Positions 55,612 through 62,931 of a DNA stretch of 64,000 nucleotides are shown piece after piece. The DNA lies in assembly GCF_020708045.1 (NCBI RefSeq), contig NZ_JAJFES010000001.1, forward strand, positions 186,001 through 250,000. The letters are read 5' to 3'. The stretch's first letter is position 1. Each line of letters begins with the position of its first letter. The notes beneath the pieces were generated by a model. The model made no database searches and was not told where the DNA came from. It saw only the letters and a program-made list of their open reading frames with translations. Both the position numbers and the translations under genes were made by a program. The stretch comes from Massilia sp. IC2-278. GTDB taxonomy: Bacteria; Pseudomonadota; Gammaproteobacteria; Burkholderiales; Burkholderiaceae_D.

Positions 55612-56312
55612 CCGCAGACCCCGCCAAACGCCACCTCCTTCCGCTCCTGATCCCCTTCCTCCTTGCCGCGCCGGTGCAGGCCAGCACTTGCTACGGCCGC
55701 CCCGGCGCCGGCAGCATCGCCGGCGCCGTCGCGCTGCCGGCGGACGGCGCCAACTTCGAAGCCTACAGCCGCCTTGGCGTGCAGATGGGACGCACCCATG
55801 TCCATGCCCACGTGCGCGAGGTCGTGCTCGATGCCTACGCGGCGCTGGCGCGTAGCGCGCCGGGCACGCAGTTCGTGTACGGCGAAACCGGTTTGAAGGA
55901 GGGCGGCAGGATGCGGCCGCATCGCACCCACCAGAACGGCCTGTCAATCGACTTCATGGTGCCGGTACTGGATGCGCGAGGGCGCTCGGTGCCGCTGCCG
56001 TCCTCGCCGCTGAACAAGTTCGGCTACGGTCTGGAGTTCGATACAGGCGGCAAGGCAGGCGAGCTGCGTATCGACTACCCGGCGCTGGCCGAGCACCTGT
56101 ACGCACTGAAGGAAGCGGCAAAGAGGCACGAGGTCGGCATCGCACTCGTGATCTTCGACCCGGCCTTGATGCCGGCGCTCCTGAAGACGGCGCGCGGGAA
56201 GGAGTTGGAGGGCTTGCCCTTCATGAAGGGCAAGCCCTGGATACGGCACGACGAACATTATCACGTGGACTTCGACGTGCCCTGCCAACCGGTGAAGATC
56301 AAGGCAAGGTGA
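55608..56312 (+). CDS. MepA-like (M74) murein endopeptidase in the T6SS operon
   Basis: A 234-residue exported protein (hydrophobic to about residue 25, ending VQASTC) with MepA motifs. These are RPHRTHQNGLSIDFMVP, giving H105, H108 and D115, and the distal HDEHYHVDF, with H214, H217 and H219 as further metal and catalytic residues. MepA enzymes are zinc endopeptidases that cut the D-Ala-mDAP crosslink and are not inhibited by penicillin. The GTG start overlaps the OmpA-like gene stop, so it is part of the tssM operon. Its 3' end overlaps the convergent tssL by 14 bp. Confidence 0.88.
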   Translation: MTADPAKRHLLPLLIPFLLAAPVQASTCYGRPGAGSIAGAVALPADGANFEAYSRLGVQMGRTHVHAHVREVVLDAYAALARSAPGTQFVYGETGLKEGGRMRPHRTHQNGLSIDFMVPVLDARGRSVPLPSSPLNKFGYGLEFDTGGKAGELRIDYPALAEHLYALKEAAKRHEVGIALVIFDPALMPALLKTARGKELEGLPFMKGKPWIRHDEHYHVDFDVPCQPVKIKAR

Positions 56313-57066
56313 TGGTCACGTTCGCCGCGCGCGGCGGCAGTTTCACCAGGTCGTTGTAGCTGGCCAGCGTGGTCTCGGTGTCGTGCGAGAGCTTGGCCCG
56401 AAAGCCCACGTAGGCCGCCAGCCCGGCCAGCGCGAACACGGCCGACAGCACCCACAACGACAGATCGCTGCGCAGGGTGTTGACGACCTGGTCCGGCCGC
56501 TCGGCATGCGGCGCAAAGCCGCGGCTTTTCCCGCGCATGCGCGCGATCTCGTCGCCGAGGCGCGCCACCAGGTAATTCAGCTTGTCCTGGCCATCGAGCG
56601 CGTAGCGGCCCTGGAAGCCGAGCAGCAGGCACATATGAAAGACTTCCAGTGCCTGCAGGTGCACGCTGCCTTTCGCGCGCAAATCCTCCAGCCGATGGAA
56701 GAAGTGTTCGCCGGCCAGCTGGTCGCCGAACACGCGCAGCTGCAGCGGCCGCGTTTCCCAGGCTTCGCGCACCTCGAAGTTCGAGCGCAGGATGATCTCG
56801 TCCACCGCCGAACAAAAGGCGTATTTGGCGGCGGTGACGTCTTCGGCCGCCACGCCGAGCGCCTTGGCGTTGCGGTCGACGTCGCCGAGGAAGGCCGTCA
56901 TGTGGTCGGCAAAGGCGGTCTTGTCGTGCGGGCCGCAGCCGTTCTTCAGCAGGAACAAGGCATAGAAGCCTTCGTACATCAGGTCCACCAGGTTCTGAGG
57001 CGTGCTGCCTGCCGCCCCGCGGTTGCCGGCTTGTGGCGCGGCGCGCCGTTCGACGTGGCCGCTCAT
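56299..57066 (-). CDS. tssL: Type VI secretion protein TssL (DotU family)
   Basis: A 255-residue tail-anchored inner-membrane protein: cytoplasmic DotU domain (NLVDLMYEGFYALFLLKNG, AVDEIILRSNFEVREAWETR, FGDQLAGEHFFHRLEDL, LEVFHMCLLLGFQGRYALDG), then one transmembrane helix (LWVLSAVFALAGLAAYVGF) and a short periplasmic tail. It lacks the C-terminal OmpA domain of some TssL proteins. It bridges TssM and the baseplate component TssK. The start overlaps the tssK stop (ATGA). Confidence 0.97.
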   Translation of the reverse strand: MSGHVERRAAPQAGNRGAAGSTPQNLVDLMYEGFYALFLLKNGCGPHDKTAFADHMTAFLGDVDRNAKALGVAAEDVTAAKYAFCSAVDEIILRSNFEVREAWETRPLQLRVFGDQLAGEHFFHRLEDLRAKGSVHLQALEVFHMCLLLGFQGRYALDGQDKLNYLVARLGDEIARMRGKSRGFAPHAERPDQVVNTLRSDLSLWVLSAVFALAGLAAYVGFRAKLSHDTETTLASYNDLVKLPPRAANVTITLP

Positions 57067-58409
57067 GCCGCCACCGCGATCAGGTCGAGCTGCAGGTCGC
57101 GGATCCCGTTCGGCACATAGATCGAGATGGCCTGCGCCTTGAGCATGTTGTCGTACAGCGTGCCGCGGTTTTCCAGCGCAAAGTAATAGGTATCGGGCCG
57201 CACCGGCAAGGCCGCCGGCACCTGCGGCGCGTGCACCAGGCGTACGCCGGGCATGGCCGAGAGCACGAACTTGTCGACGTCTTGGGGTGCGCCGAGCTTG
57301 AAGCGCAGCGGCACGATGTCGACCAGCTGCAGGGCCGGCATGTCGGCCGATACCGCCAGGTACAGCGTGGTCTGGCCGTTGATCTTGCCCGAGTCGAGGG
57401 CGCCCAGGTGGTAGGACGGGCGGTCGTTCGACAGCGGGATCGAGAAGTATTTCGAGGACACCACGGTGTCGAGCAAATCGCGCAGGATGTCGACCAGGCG
57501 CGCGAATGCCGGTCCCGGATCGAGGTGGGAATAGGCGGGCAGGTCTTCCAGCTTGTAGCTGCGCGAATAGGCCATCAGGCCGCCGGCGAGCGACAGCAGG
57601 TCGCCGAACAGGCGTTCCGGATGCAGCTCGGGGTGGTGCAGGTAATGCGACAGGGCGGCGTAGCCGGTGCTGGCCGTGTGCAGCAGCCAGAACGAGGACA
57701 TGTCGCCGCCGCGGATTTCGACCACGTTGCGGCTTGGCTCGCGCATGTGGCCATATAAGGCGTTGACCTTGGCCAGCAGCTTTTCCATCAGGCGCGCCAC
57801 CGCGTTGTGCAGGCCGGGCGCGCCCTCGATCGACACGCTCGGCGGCGTGAACGAGGGGTCGACTTCGAAGCCGCCGGTCGCCACGCGGCGCAGGCGCAGC
57901 AGCGGGAAGCTGTCGAAGGCTTCCAGCGCATCCAGGTCGGGCACCAGGCGCACGGTCTTGCGCAGGTAGACCACCGGCGCGTCAGCCGCGTGCGTGAACA
58001 GGTCCTGGGTGTCGCGCTCGTGCTGGGCGAAGCGGGCTTCGGCGGCGTCTTCGTCGGGCTCGGCGCAGTTGTCGCCGTGGGGTTTCAGCGCGGGCAGGGC
58101 GGCGTGGAAGGTGATGGTCTGGGTATTCGGAGGCAGCTCGCCGAGGCGCACCTGCAGCGGTAGCGGATCAGATTCCGGTGCGCGGTACAACTCGCCGTCG
58201 GGGAAGACCAGCGACAGCGCGTCGATGCGCAGCGTGTCGGACTTCAGGGCCTCGTGGTCGACGGCGATGCGCCGCACGCCCCAGCAATACGGATGCAGGG
58301 CGCGCGCGGTCTGGTTCAGGCGCGCCTCGTGGTAGCGGTCTTGCTGCTGGAAATGTTGGGGGCGCAGGAACAGGCCTTCGCCCCACAGCAATTTCGATGG
58401 CATGGTCAC
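57063..58409 (-). CDS. tssK: Type VI secretion baseplate protein TssK
   Basis: A 448-residue protein with the family N-terminus KLLWGEGLFLRPQHFQQQDR, plus LHPYCWGVRRIAVD and the later IEIRGGDMSS-like and PDTYYFALENRGTLYDNM stretches. TssK trimers connect the baseplate to TssL/TssM. The GTG at 58409 has GAGG six bases upstream; an ATG two codons later is the alternative. The gene sits 60 bp after tssJ, in the order tssJ-tssK-tssL on the minus strand. Confidence 0.97.
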   Translation of the reverse strand: MTMPSKLLWGEGLFLRPQHFQQQDRYHEARLNQTARALHPYCWGVRRIAVDHEALKSDTLRIDALSLVFPDGELYRAPESDPLPLQVRLGELPPNTQTITFHAALPALKPHGDNCAEPDEDAAEARFAQHERDTQDLFTHAADAPVVYLRKTVRLVPDLDALEAFDSFPLLRLRRVATGGFEVDPSFTPPSVSIEGAPGLHNAVARLMEKLLAKVNALYGHMREPSRNVVEIRGGDMSSFWLLHTASTGYAALSHYLHHPELHPERLFGDLLSLAGGLMAYSRSYKLEDLPAYSHLDPGPAFARLVDILRDLLDTVVSSKYFSIPLSNDRPSYHLGALDSGKINGQTTLYLAVSADMPALQLVDIVPLRFKLGAPQDVDKFVLSAMPGVRLVHAPQVPAALPVRPDTYYFALENRGTLYDNMLKAQAISIYVPNGIRDLQLDLIAVAA

Positions 58410-58469
58410 GATGTACCTCGCAGAAATTGATCCAAGAAAATATCGAGCTTGATGGAATGCCGCGCCCGC

Positions 58470-59033
58470 TTATTGACACCGCGCAGGGCCGAGGGGCTTG
58501 ACATCCGCAAGCGTCGGGCTGGCACCGGCCCCGGCGGACAGGGCGCAGGCATGCAAGCCCACCGTCAGCCCGGCTTTCTCGGCCTCGGCCGCGGAGAAAG
58601 CCAGGCGCCAACGCCCTGGCGCGGGCGAGTGGAACAGCGCGACCACGCCCACGTAGCCGGCTTCGCGCGTCACCTTTTCCAGGGTTTCGTAGTGCCGGCC
58701 CGGCACCAGGGTCACGTCCTTGACCTCGACCAGGTCGGCACCGAAGGCTTCCTTCTCGGCGCCGGGCGTGAGGAAGGCGGAATAGGGCGCCGCTTCGAAG
58801 GCGGCGTTCTGGCGCAGCTTGTACACGCGCGCCACCAGGGCCAGCGGGCGCCCCTTGGCGTCGACGTTCAGCTTGGGCGCGGCATGCAGGCGGACCATCA
58901 CATTGCGCGGCGGCTTTTGCGATTCAGGAATCTCGGGCGCCTTGCCGGCGATGGCGGCAAGGCCGCCGCAGCCGGCCAGCGGTGCTGCAAGGCTGAGAAA
59001 GATCAGGCAGCGAAGCGAAGGAATCGAGTGCAT
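58470..59033 (-). CDS. tssJ: Type VI secretion outer-membrane lipoprotein TssJ
   Basis: From the ATG at 59033 the protein has 187 residues with lipobox APLAGC and C22 lipidated. The beta-sandwich features of TssJ follow: VMVRLHAAPKLNVDAKGRPL, VARVYKLRQNAAFEAAPYSA, and the loop region LVEVKDVTLVPGRHYETLE that contacts TssM. A longer reading from an upstream start at 59063 would place residues before the signal peptide. It is divergent from the TPR lipoprotein gene across 190 bp that must hold both promoters. Confidence 0.95.
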   Translation of the reverse strand: MHSIPSLRCLIFLSLAAPLAGCGGLAAIAGKAPEIPESQKPPRNVMVRLHAAPKLNVDAKGRPLALVARVYKLRQNAAFEAAPYSAFLTPGAEKEAFGADLVEVKDVTLVPGRHYETLEKVTREAGYVGVVALFHSPAPGRWRLAFSAAEAEKAGLTVGLHACALSAGAGASPTLADVKPLGPARCQ

Positions 59034-59223
59034 GGCGTTCTTGCCTTTCGTAAATAAAACCACCGCTCATTTAACAGCAGCGCCGTGCAGGACGGCTGCG
59101 GCAGCGCAAGCGGTGGCGACTTAATGCGCGGCGCCACAGAAGCGACCGCTAGTTGACTCGGCGCAACTCTTGCGAAATCGCTTCCCGAATAATGGCGGCT
59201 GGTTCAACGTACTGGAGAACGAG
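59034..59223. other. Divergent promoter region of the T6SS locus
   Basis: 190 bp between tssJ (leftward) and the TPR lipoprotein gene (rightward). It includes an AT-rich stretch near 59045-59080 and a TTGACT at 59154, but I could not pair it with a good -10. No convincing sigma-54 site is seen. Confidence 0.4.
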
Positions 59224-59793
59224 ATGATGTTGAAACGATTGATTCCGGCCATCGCCTGCGCCGCCCTGCTGGCGGCCTGCGCCAGCACTGGCGACGGAAG
59301 CAGTGCGGCCAGGCCGGCCACGGTGGCTGCCGCCGTGGCCGAAGCCGACGCCGCCGTGGCCGCCGGACAGCGCGACAAGGCCTTTGCCCTGTTGAAGACC
59401 GCCAGCCTGGCTTTCCCGACCGACAAGACACCGCTGGTACGCATGGCGCAGATGCGCTTCGACGCCAACGACTACGGCGAGGCCATCGTCCATGCGCAGG
59501 ACGCGCTGGAGCGCGATCCCGACGACCTGCTTGCCAACAGCATCGCCGCCGTCAGCGGCCTGCGCGTGAGCAGCAAGGCGCTGGGCGAGCTGACGCGCAA
59601 GAGCAAGCTCAATGGCGACGTCAAGTCCGAGGCGGAAGGCCTGGCCAAGCTGCTGCGCGCCAGCCTGGGCGAGGAGGTGCTGGTGCCCAATAAACCGAAG
59701 TCCCCGCCAAGGCCGGCGCCGAAACCGCCGGCCTCGAATACGTCAAAGACCGCGTCTTCCTCATCGAGCGACCCGTTCGGCGCACTCAAGTAA
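59224..59793 (+). CDS. T6SS-associated TPR-like lipoprotein
   Basis: The ATG pair at 59224 follows TGGAGAACGAG. The 189-residue product has lipobox LLAAC with C19, then helical repeats resembling tetratricopeptides (AAVAEADAAVAAGQRDKAFA, FPTDKTPLVRMAQMRFDAND, YGEAIVHAQDALERDPDDLL). It ends in a Pro/Ser/Lys-rich tail. Similar lipoproteins precede tssB in some betaproteobacterial T6SS loci; their role is not established. It could act as a scaffold at the outer-membrane end of the complex. Confidence 0.8.
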   Translation: MMLKRLIPAIACAALLAACASTGDGSSAARPATVAAAVAEADAAVAAGQRDKAFALLKTASLAFPTDKTPLVRMAQMRFDANDYGEAIVHAQDALERDPDDLLANSIAAVSGLRVSSKALGELTRKSKLNGDVKSEAEGLAKLLRASLGEEVLVPNKPKSPPRPAPKPPASNTSKTASSSSSDPFGALK

Positions 59794-59801
59794 ATCCCCG
59801 T

Positions 59802-59825
59802 GGACCGGCCCGCGCCGGTCCGTCT
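59802..59825 (+). terminator. Hairpin between the TPR lipoprotein gene and tssB
   Basis: GGACCGGC-CCGC-GCCGGTCC is a perfect 8-bp stem followed by GTCTT. It may attenuate transcription or stabilise the downstream tssB mRNA end. Confidence 0.6.
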
Positions 59826-59844
59826 TCCCCACCCTGGAGTCGAC

Positions 59845-60345
59845 ATGTCAAAAAATGAAAGCGTACAAAAACGCCTGCAAAAGGTGCGTGCGCCGCGCGT
59901 GCAGATGACCTATGACGTCGAGATCGGCGACGCCATCGAAAACAAGGAGCTGCCCTTCGTGGTCGGCGTGATCGGCGATTTCGGCGCCGACCCCGAGGCC
60001 GAGAAGAAGCGCATCAAGGACCGCAAGTTCGTGAACGTCGACGCCGGCAACTTCGACGAGGTGCTGGGCGCGGTGGCCCCGGCGACCCAGTTCCGCGTGG
60101 AGAATCACCTGAGCGAGGAAGGCGGCCAGTTCGGCGTGCAGCTGCAGTTCCGCGAGATGGCCGACTTCCGCCCCGAAGCCGTGGTGCAGCAGGTCGCACC
60201 TTTGAAGGGCCTGCTGGAAGCGCGCACCAAGCTGGCCGATTTGCGCAACAAGCTGGCCGGGAACGACAAGCTCGACGACATCCTGAGCGAAGTGCTGGGC
60301 AATACCGAAAAACTCGACAGTCTGCGCAAGACGGAGGACAAATAA
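59845..60345 (+). CDS. tssB: Type VI secretion contractile sheath small subunit TssB
   Basis: A 166-residue protein with the family features VQKRLQKVRAPRVQMTYDVE and LPFVVGVIGDFGADPE, and KKRIKDRKFVNVDAGNFDEV. It forms the contractile sheath with TssC. The ATG at 59845 has GGAG upstream; an earlier in-frame start would lengthen it without family support. tssC starts on the base after its stop codon, as expected for subunits made in equal amounts. Confidence 0.98.
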   Translation: MSKNESVQKRLQKVRAPRVQMTYDVEIGDAIENKELPFVVGVIGDFGADPEAEKKRIKDRKFVNVDAGNFDEVLGAVAPATQFRVENHLSEEGGQFGVQLQFREMADFRPEAVVQQVAPLKGLLEARTKLADLRNKLAGNDKLDDILSEVLGNTEKLDSLRKTEDK

Positions 60346-61833
60346 ATGGCGGCCATTCTCGAACAAGCCGCCAAGCCGGCGGCCGTAGAACTGGACAACT
60401 CGCTGCTCGACCAGATCGTCGAGCAAAGCCGCGTGGCCTCGTCAAGCAGCGAACATGCGCGCGCGCGCGACCTGATCTCGGAGCTGGTGACCCAGGTGAT
60501 GTCGGGCACGATGGTGGTGTCGAACAATCTGTCGGCGATGATCGATGCGCGCCTTGCGGAACTGGACCGCATGATCTCGAGCCAGCTGTCCGCCATCATG
60601 CACGCGCCGGAATTCCAGAAGCTCGAACGCAGCTGGACCGGCCTGCAATACCTGGTCAAGAACTCGTCGACGAGCGCCGGCCTGCAGATCCGCATGCTCA
60701 ACGCCAGCAAGCGCGAACTGGTGAAGGACTTCCAGGCCGCCCTCGAATTCGACCAGAGCTCGCTCTTCAAGAAGATCTACGAAGAAGAATTCGGCACCTT
60801 CGGCGGCGCGCCCTACGGCGCCCTGATCGGCGACTTCGAGATGAGCCGCCAGCCCGAGGACATGTACTTCCTCGAGCAGATGTCGCACGTGGCCGCCGCC
60901 GCCCACGCACCCTTCATCGCATCGGCCGCGCCCGACATGTTCGGCGTCGAGAGCTTTGGCGACCTGGGCAAACCACGCGACCTGGCCAAGGTCTTCGACA
61001 CCGTCGAATACGCCAAGTGGAAGGCGTTCCGCGAGTCCGAGGATTCGCGCTACGTCGGCCTGACCCTGCCGCGCTTCCTTGGCCGCCTGCCTTTCAATCC
61101 GGTCGACGGCCAGACCACCGAAGGCTTCAACTACGTCGAAGACGTCGACGGCACCGACCACAACAAGTACCTGTGGTGCAACGCCTCGTATGCCTTTGCG
61201 GCGAAATTGACGCGCGCTTTCGAGGACTATGGCTGGTGCGCGGCGATCCGCGGCGTCGAGGGCGGCGGCCTGGTCGAGAACCTGCCGACCCACACCTTCA
61301 AGACCGACGAGGGTGAAGTTGCGCTGAAATGCCCGACCGAGGTGGCGATCACCGACCGACGCGAAAAGGAGCTGTCGGACCTGGGCTTCATCTCGCTGGT
61401 CCACTGCAAGAACACCTCGTACGCCGCCTTCTTCGGCGCCCAGTCGGCGCAAAAGGCGAAGAAGTACAACAACGAGGCGGCCAATGCCAACGCCATGCTG
61501 TCGTCGCAGCTGCAGTACATCTTCGCCGTCTCGCGCATCGCCCACTACATGAAGTCCATGATGCGCGACAAGATCGGCAGCTTCGCCGCCGCCTCGAATG
61601 TCGAGGATTACCTGAACCGCTGGCTGACGCAGTACGTGCTCCTCGACGACAACGCCAGCCAGGAGCAAAAGGCGCAGTTCCCGCTGCGCGAAGCGAGCGT
61701 GCAGGTGTCGGAAGTGCCGGGCCGGCCGGGATGCTACCGCGCCGTGTCTTTCCTGCGCCCGCACTTCCAGCTCGACGAACTCTCTGTTTCTCTCCGACTG
61801 GTCGCGGAGTTGCCGCAGTCGACCAAAAGCTGA
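60346..61833 (+). CDS. tssC: Type VI secretion contractile sheath large subunit TssC
   Basis: A 495-residue protein matching the family in length and in the segments EFQKLERSWTGLQYLVKNSS, SLFKKIYEEEFGTFGGAPYG, LIGDFEMSRQPEDMYFLEQM and GLTLPRFLGRLPFNP. It assembles with TssB into the sheath whose contraction drives the Hcp tube and is later recycled by TssH. It abuts tssB and is followed by hcp after 33 bp. Confidence 0.99.
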   Translation: MAAILEQAAKPAAVELDNSLLDQIVEQSRVASSSSEHARARDLISELVTQVMSGTMVVSNNLSAMIDARLAELDRMISSQLSAIMHAPEFQKLERSWTGLQYLVKNSSTSAGLQIRMLNASKRELVKDFQAALEFDQSSLFKKIYEEEFGTFGGAPYGALIGDFEMSRQPEDMYFLEQMSHVAAAAHAPFIASAAPDMFGVESFGDLGKPRDLAKVFDTVEYAKWKAFRESEDSRYVGLTLPRFLGRLPFNPVDGQTTEGFNYVEDVDGTDHNKYLWCNASYAFAAKLTRAFEDYGWCAAIRGVEGGGLVENLPTHTFKTDEGEVALKCPTEVAITDRREKELSDLGFISLVHCKNTSYAAFFGAQSAQKAKKYNNEAANANAMLSSQLQYIFAVSRIAHYMKSMMRDKIGSFAAASNVEDYLNRWLTQYVLLDDNASQEQKAQFPLREASVQVSEVPGRPGCYRAVSFLRPHFQLDELSVSLRLVAELPQSTKS

Positions 61834-61866
61834 TCCACCATTAACCTGAACCTGGAGTAAACAAAA

Positions 61867-62358
61867 ATGGCAATTGACGTGTACCTGCAGATCGACGGCA
61901 TCAAGGGCGAGTCGATGGACGACAAGCACAAGGACTGGATCGAGTGCACCTCGGTGACCTGGGGCGTGAAGCAACCACGCTCGGCCACCGCGTCCACCGG
62001 CGGCGGCCACACCGCCGAACGCTGCGAGCACGAGGAAGTCGTGATCGACAAGCTGGCCGACCTGGCCTCGCCGATCCTGCTGCAAACCTGCTCGGCCGGC
62101 AAGACGATCCCGAAAGCCAAGCTCGAATTCATGCGCGCCGATGGCCAGGGCGACCGCATCAAGTATTTCGAGATCGAACTCGAGAACGTGCTGATCGGCG
62201 CCATCAAGCCGAAGGTGGAAGAGGGCGCGATCATCCAGGAAAAGGTTGGCCTGAAGTTCTCGAAGATCAAGTGGAAGTACACCCAGCAAAAGGTGACCGG
62301 CGGCGCCGGCGGCAATACCTCGGGCGGCTGGGACCTGGCGACCAACAAGGTCGTCTGA
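61867..62358 (+). CDS. hcp: Type VI secretion tube protein Hcp (TssD)
   Basis: A 163-residue Hcp1-type protein (IDVYLQIDGIKGESMDDKHK, IECTSVTWGVKQPRSATAST, LQTCSAGKTIPKAKLEFMRA, VGLKFSKIKWKYTQQK). Hexamers stack into the inner tube, which can also carry small effectors. The canonical length and lack of a C-terminal extension argue against an effector-fused Hcp. CCTGGAGTAAACAAAA provides a ribosome site. A hairpin follows the gene. Confidence 0.99.
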   Translation: MAIDVYLQIDGIKGESMDDKHKDWIECTSVTWGVKQPRSATASTGGGHTAERCEHEEVVIDKLADLASPILLQTCSAGKTIPKAKLEFMRADGQGDRIKYFEIELENVLIGAIKPKVEEGAIIQEKVGLKFSKIKWKYTQQKVTGGAGGNTSGGWDLATNKVV

Positions 62359-62391
62359 CCTGCGGGGGCAGCTCCGCTGTTTGCGGCACAC

Positions 62392-62421
62392 GGGCCGGCG
62401 TCCTGCCGGTCCTTCTTTTCC
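62392..62421 (+). terminator. Attenuator-like hairpin between hcp and tssE
   Basis: GGGCCGGC (62392-62399) pairs with GCCGGTCC (62405-62412), followed by TTCTTTTCC. Placed directly after hcp it would favour more Hcp than TssE and TssH, which are needed in small numbers. Confidence 0.65.
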
Positions 62422-62434
62422 ATCAAGGTTCGAC

Positions 62435-62899
62435 ATGAGCGGTTTCATCCCCGGCGTGCTGGATCGCCTGATGGACGAGCGCGCGGAAGGAAGCGCCCAG
62501 CTGTCGGTCGAACAGATCAAGGACCTGGTAGCGCGCGACCTCGAAGCGCTGCTCAATACCCGCGTGGCGCTGCCCGCCAGCGCTTTTGCCGGCCATCCGC
62601 TGGCCGGGGCCTCGATCCTGAACTACGGCCTGCTCGACTTCGCCGCCTTCTGCCTCACGAGTGCGGAAGACCGCGCCGCGATCTGCGCCAGCATCAAGTC
62701 CGCCATCGAAACCCACGAGCCGCGACTGAAGGAGGTCAGCGCCAGCCTGGTGCCGCTGGCCGGCAGCGTCAACCGGCTCGACTTCGTCATCCACGCGCGC
62801 CTCGCTCTGCTCGATAGCGGCGACGCGGTGAATTTCAGCGCGGTGCTGCAGCCATCGTCGCTGCATTACGCGGTGCGGCGCACGACGCGTCCACGCTAG
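62435..62899 (+). CDS. tssE: Type VI secretion baseplate protein TssE (gp25-like)
   Basis: A 154-residue protein of the gp25/lysozyme-like family: [12 protein letters not shown] at the start, [33 protein letters not shown], then [20 protein letters not shown], whose ETHEPRL stretch is the EPRL motif required for baseplate function. The ATG at 62435 gives the normal length; the longer upstream reading is not supported. It precedes tssH by 32 bp. Confidence 0.97.
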   Translation: MSGFIPGVLDRLMDERAEGSAQLSVEQIKDLVARDLEALLNTRVALPASAFAGHPLAGASILNYGLLDFAAFCLTSAEDRAAICASIKSAIETHEPRLKEVSASLVPLAGSVNRLDFVIHARLALLDSGDAVNFSAVLQPSSLHYAVRRTTRPR

Positions 62900-62931
62900 T
62901 TTCCTCTATCGATATCAAGGACCCGACATCC

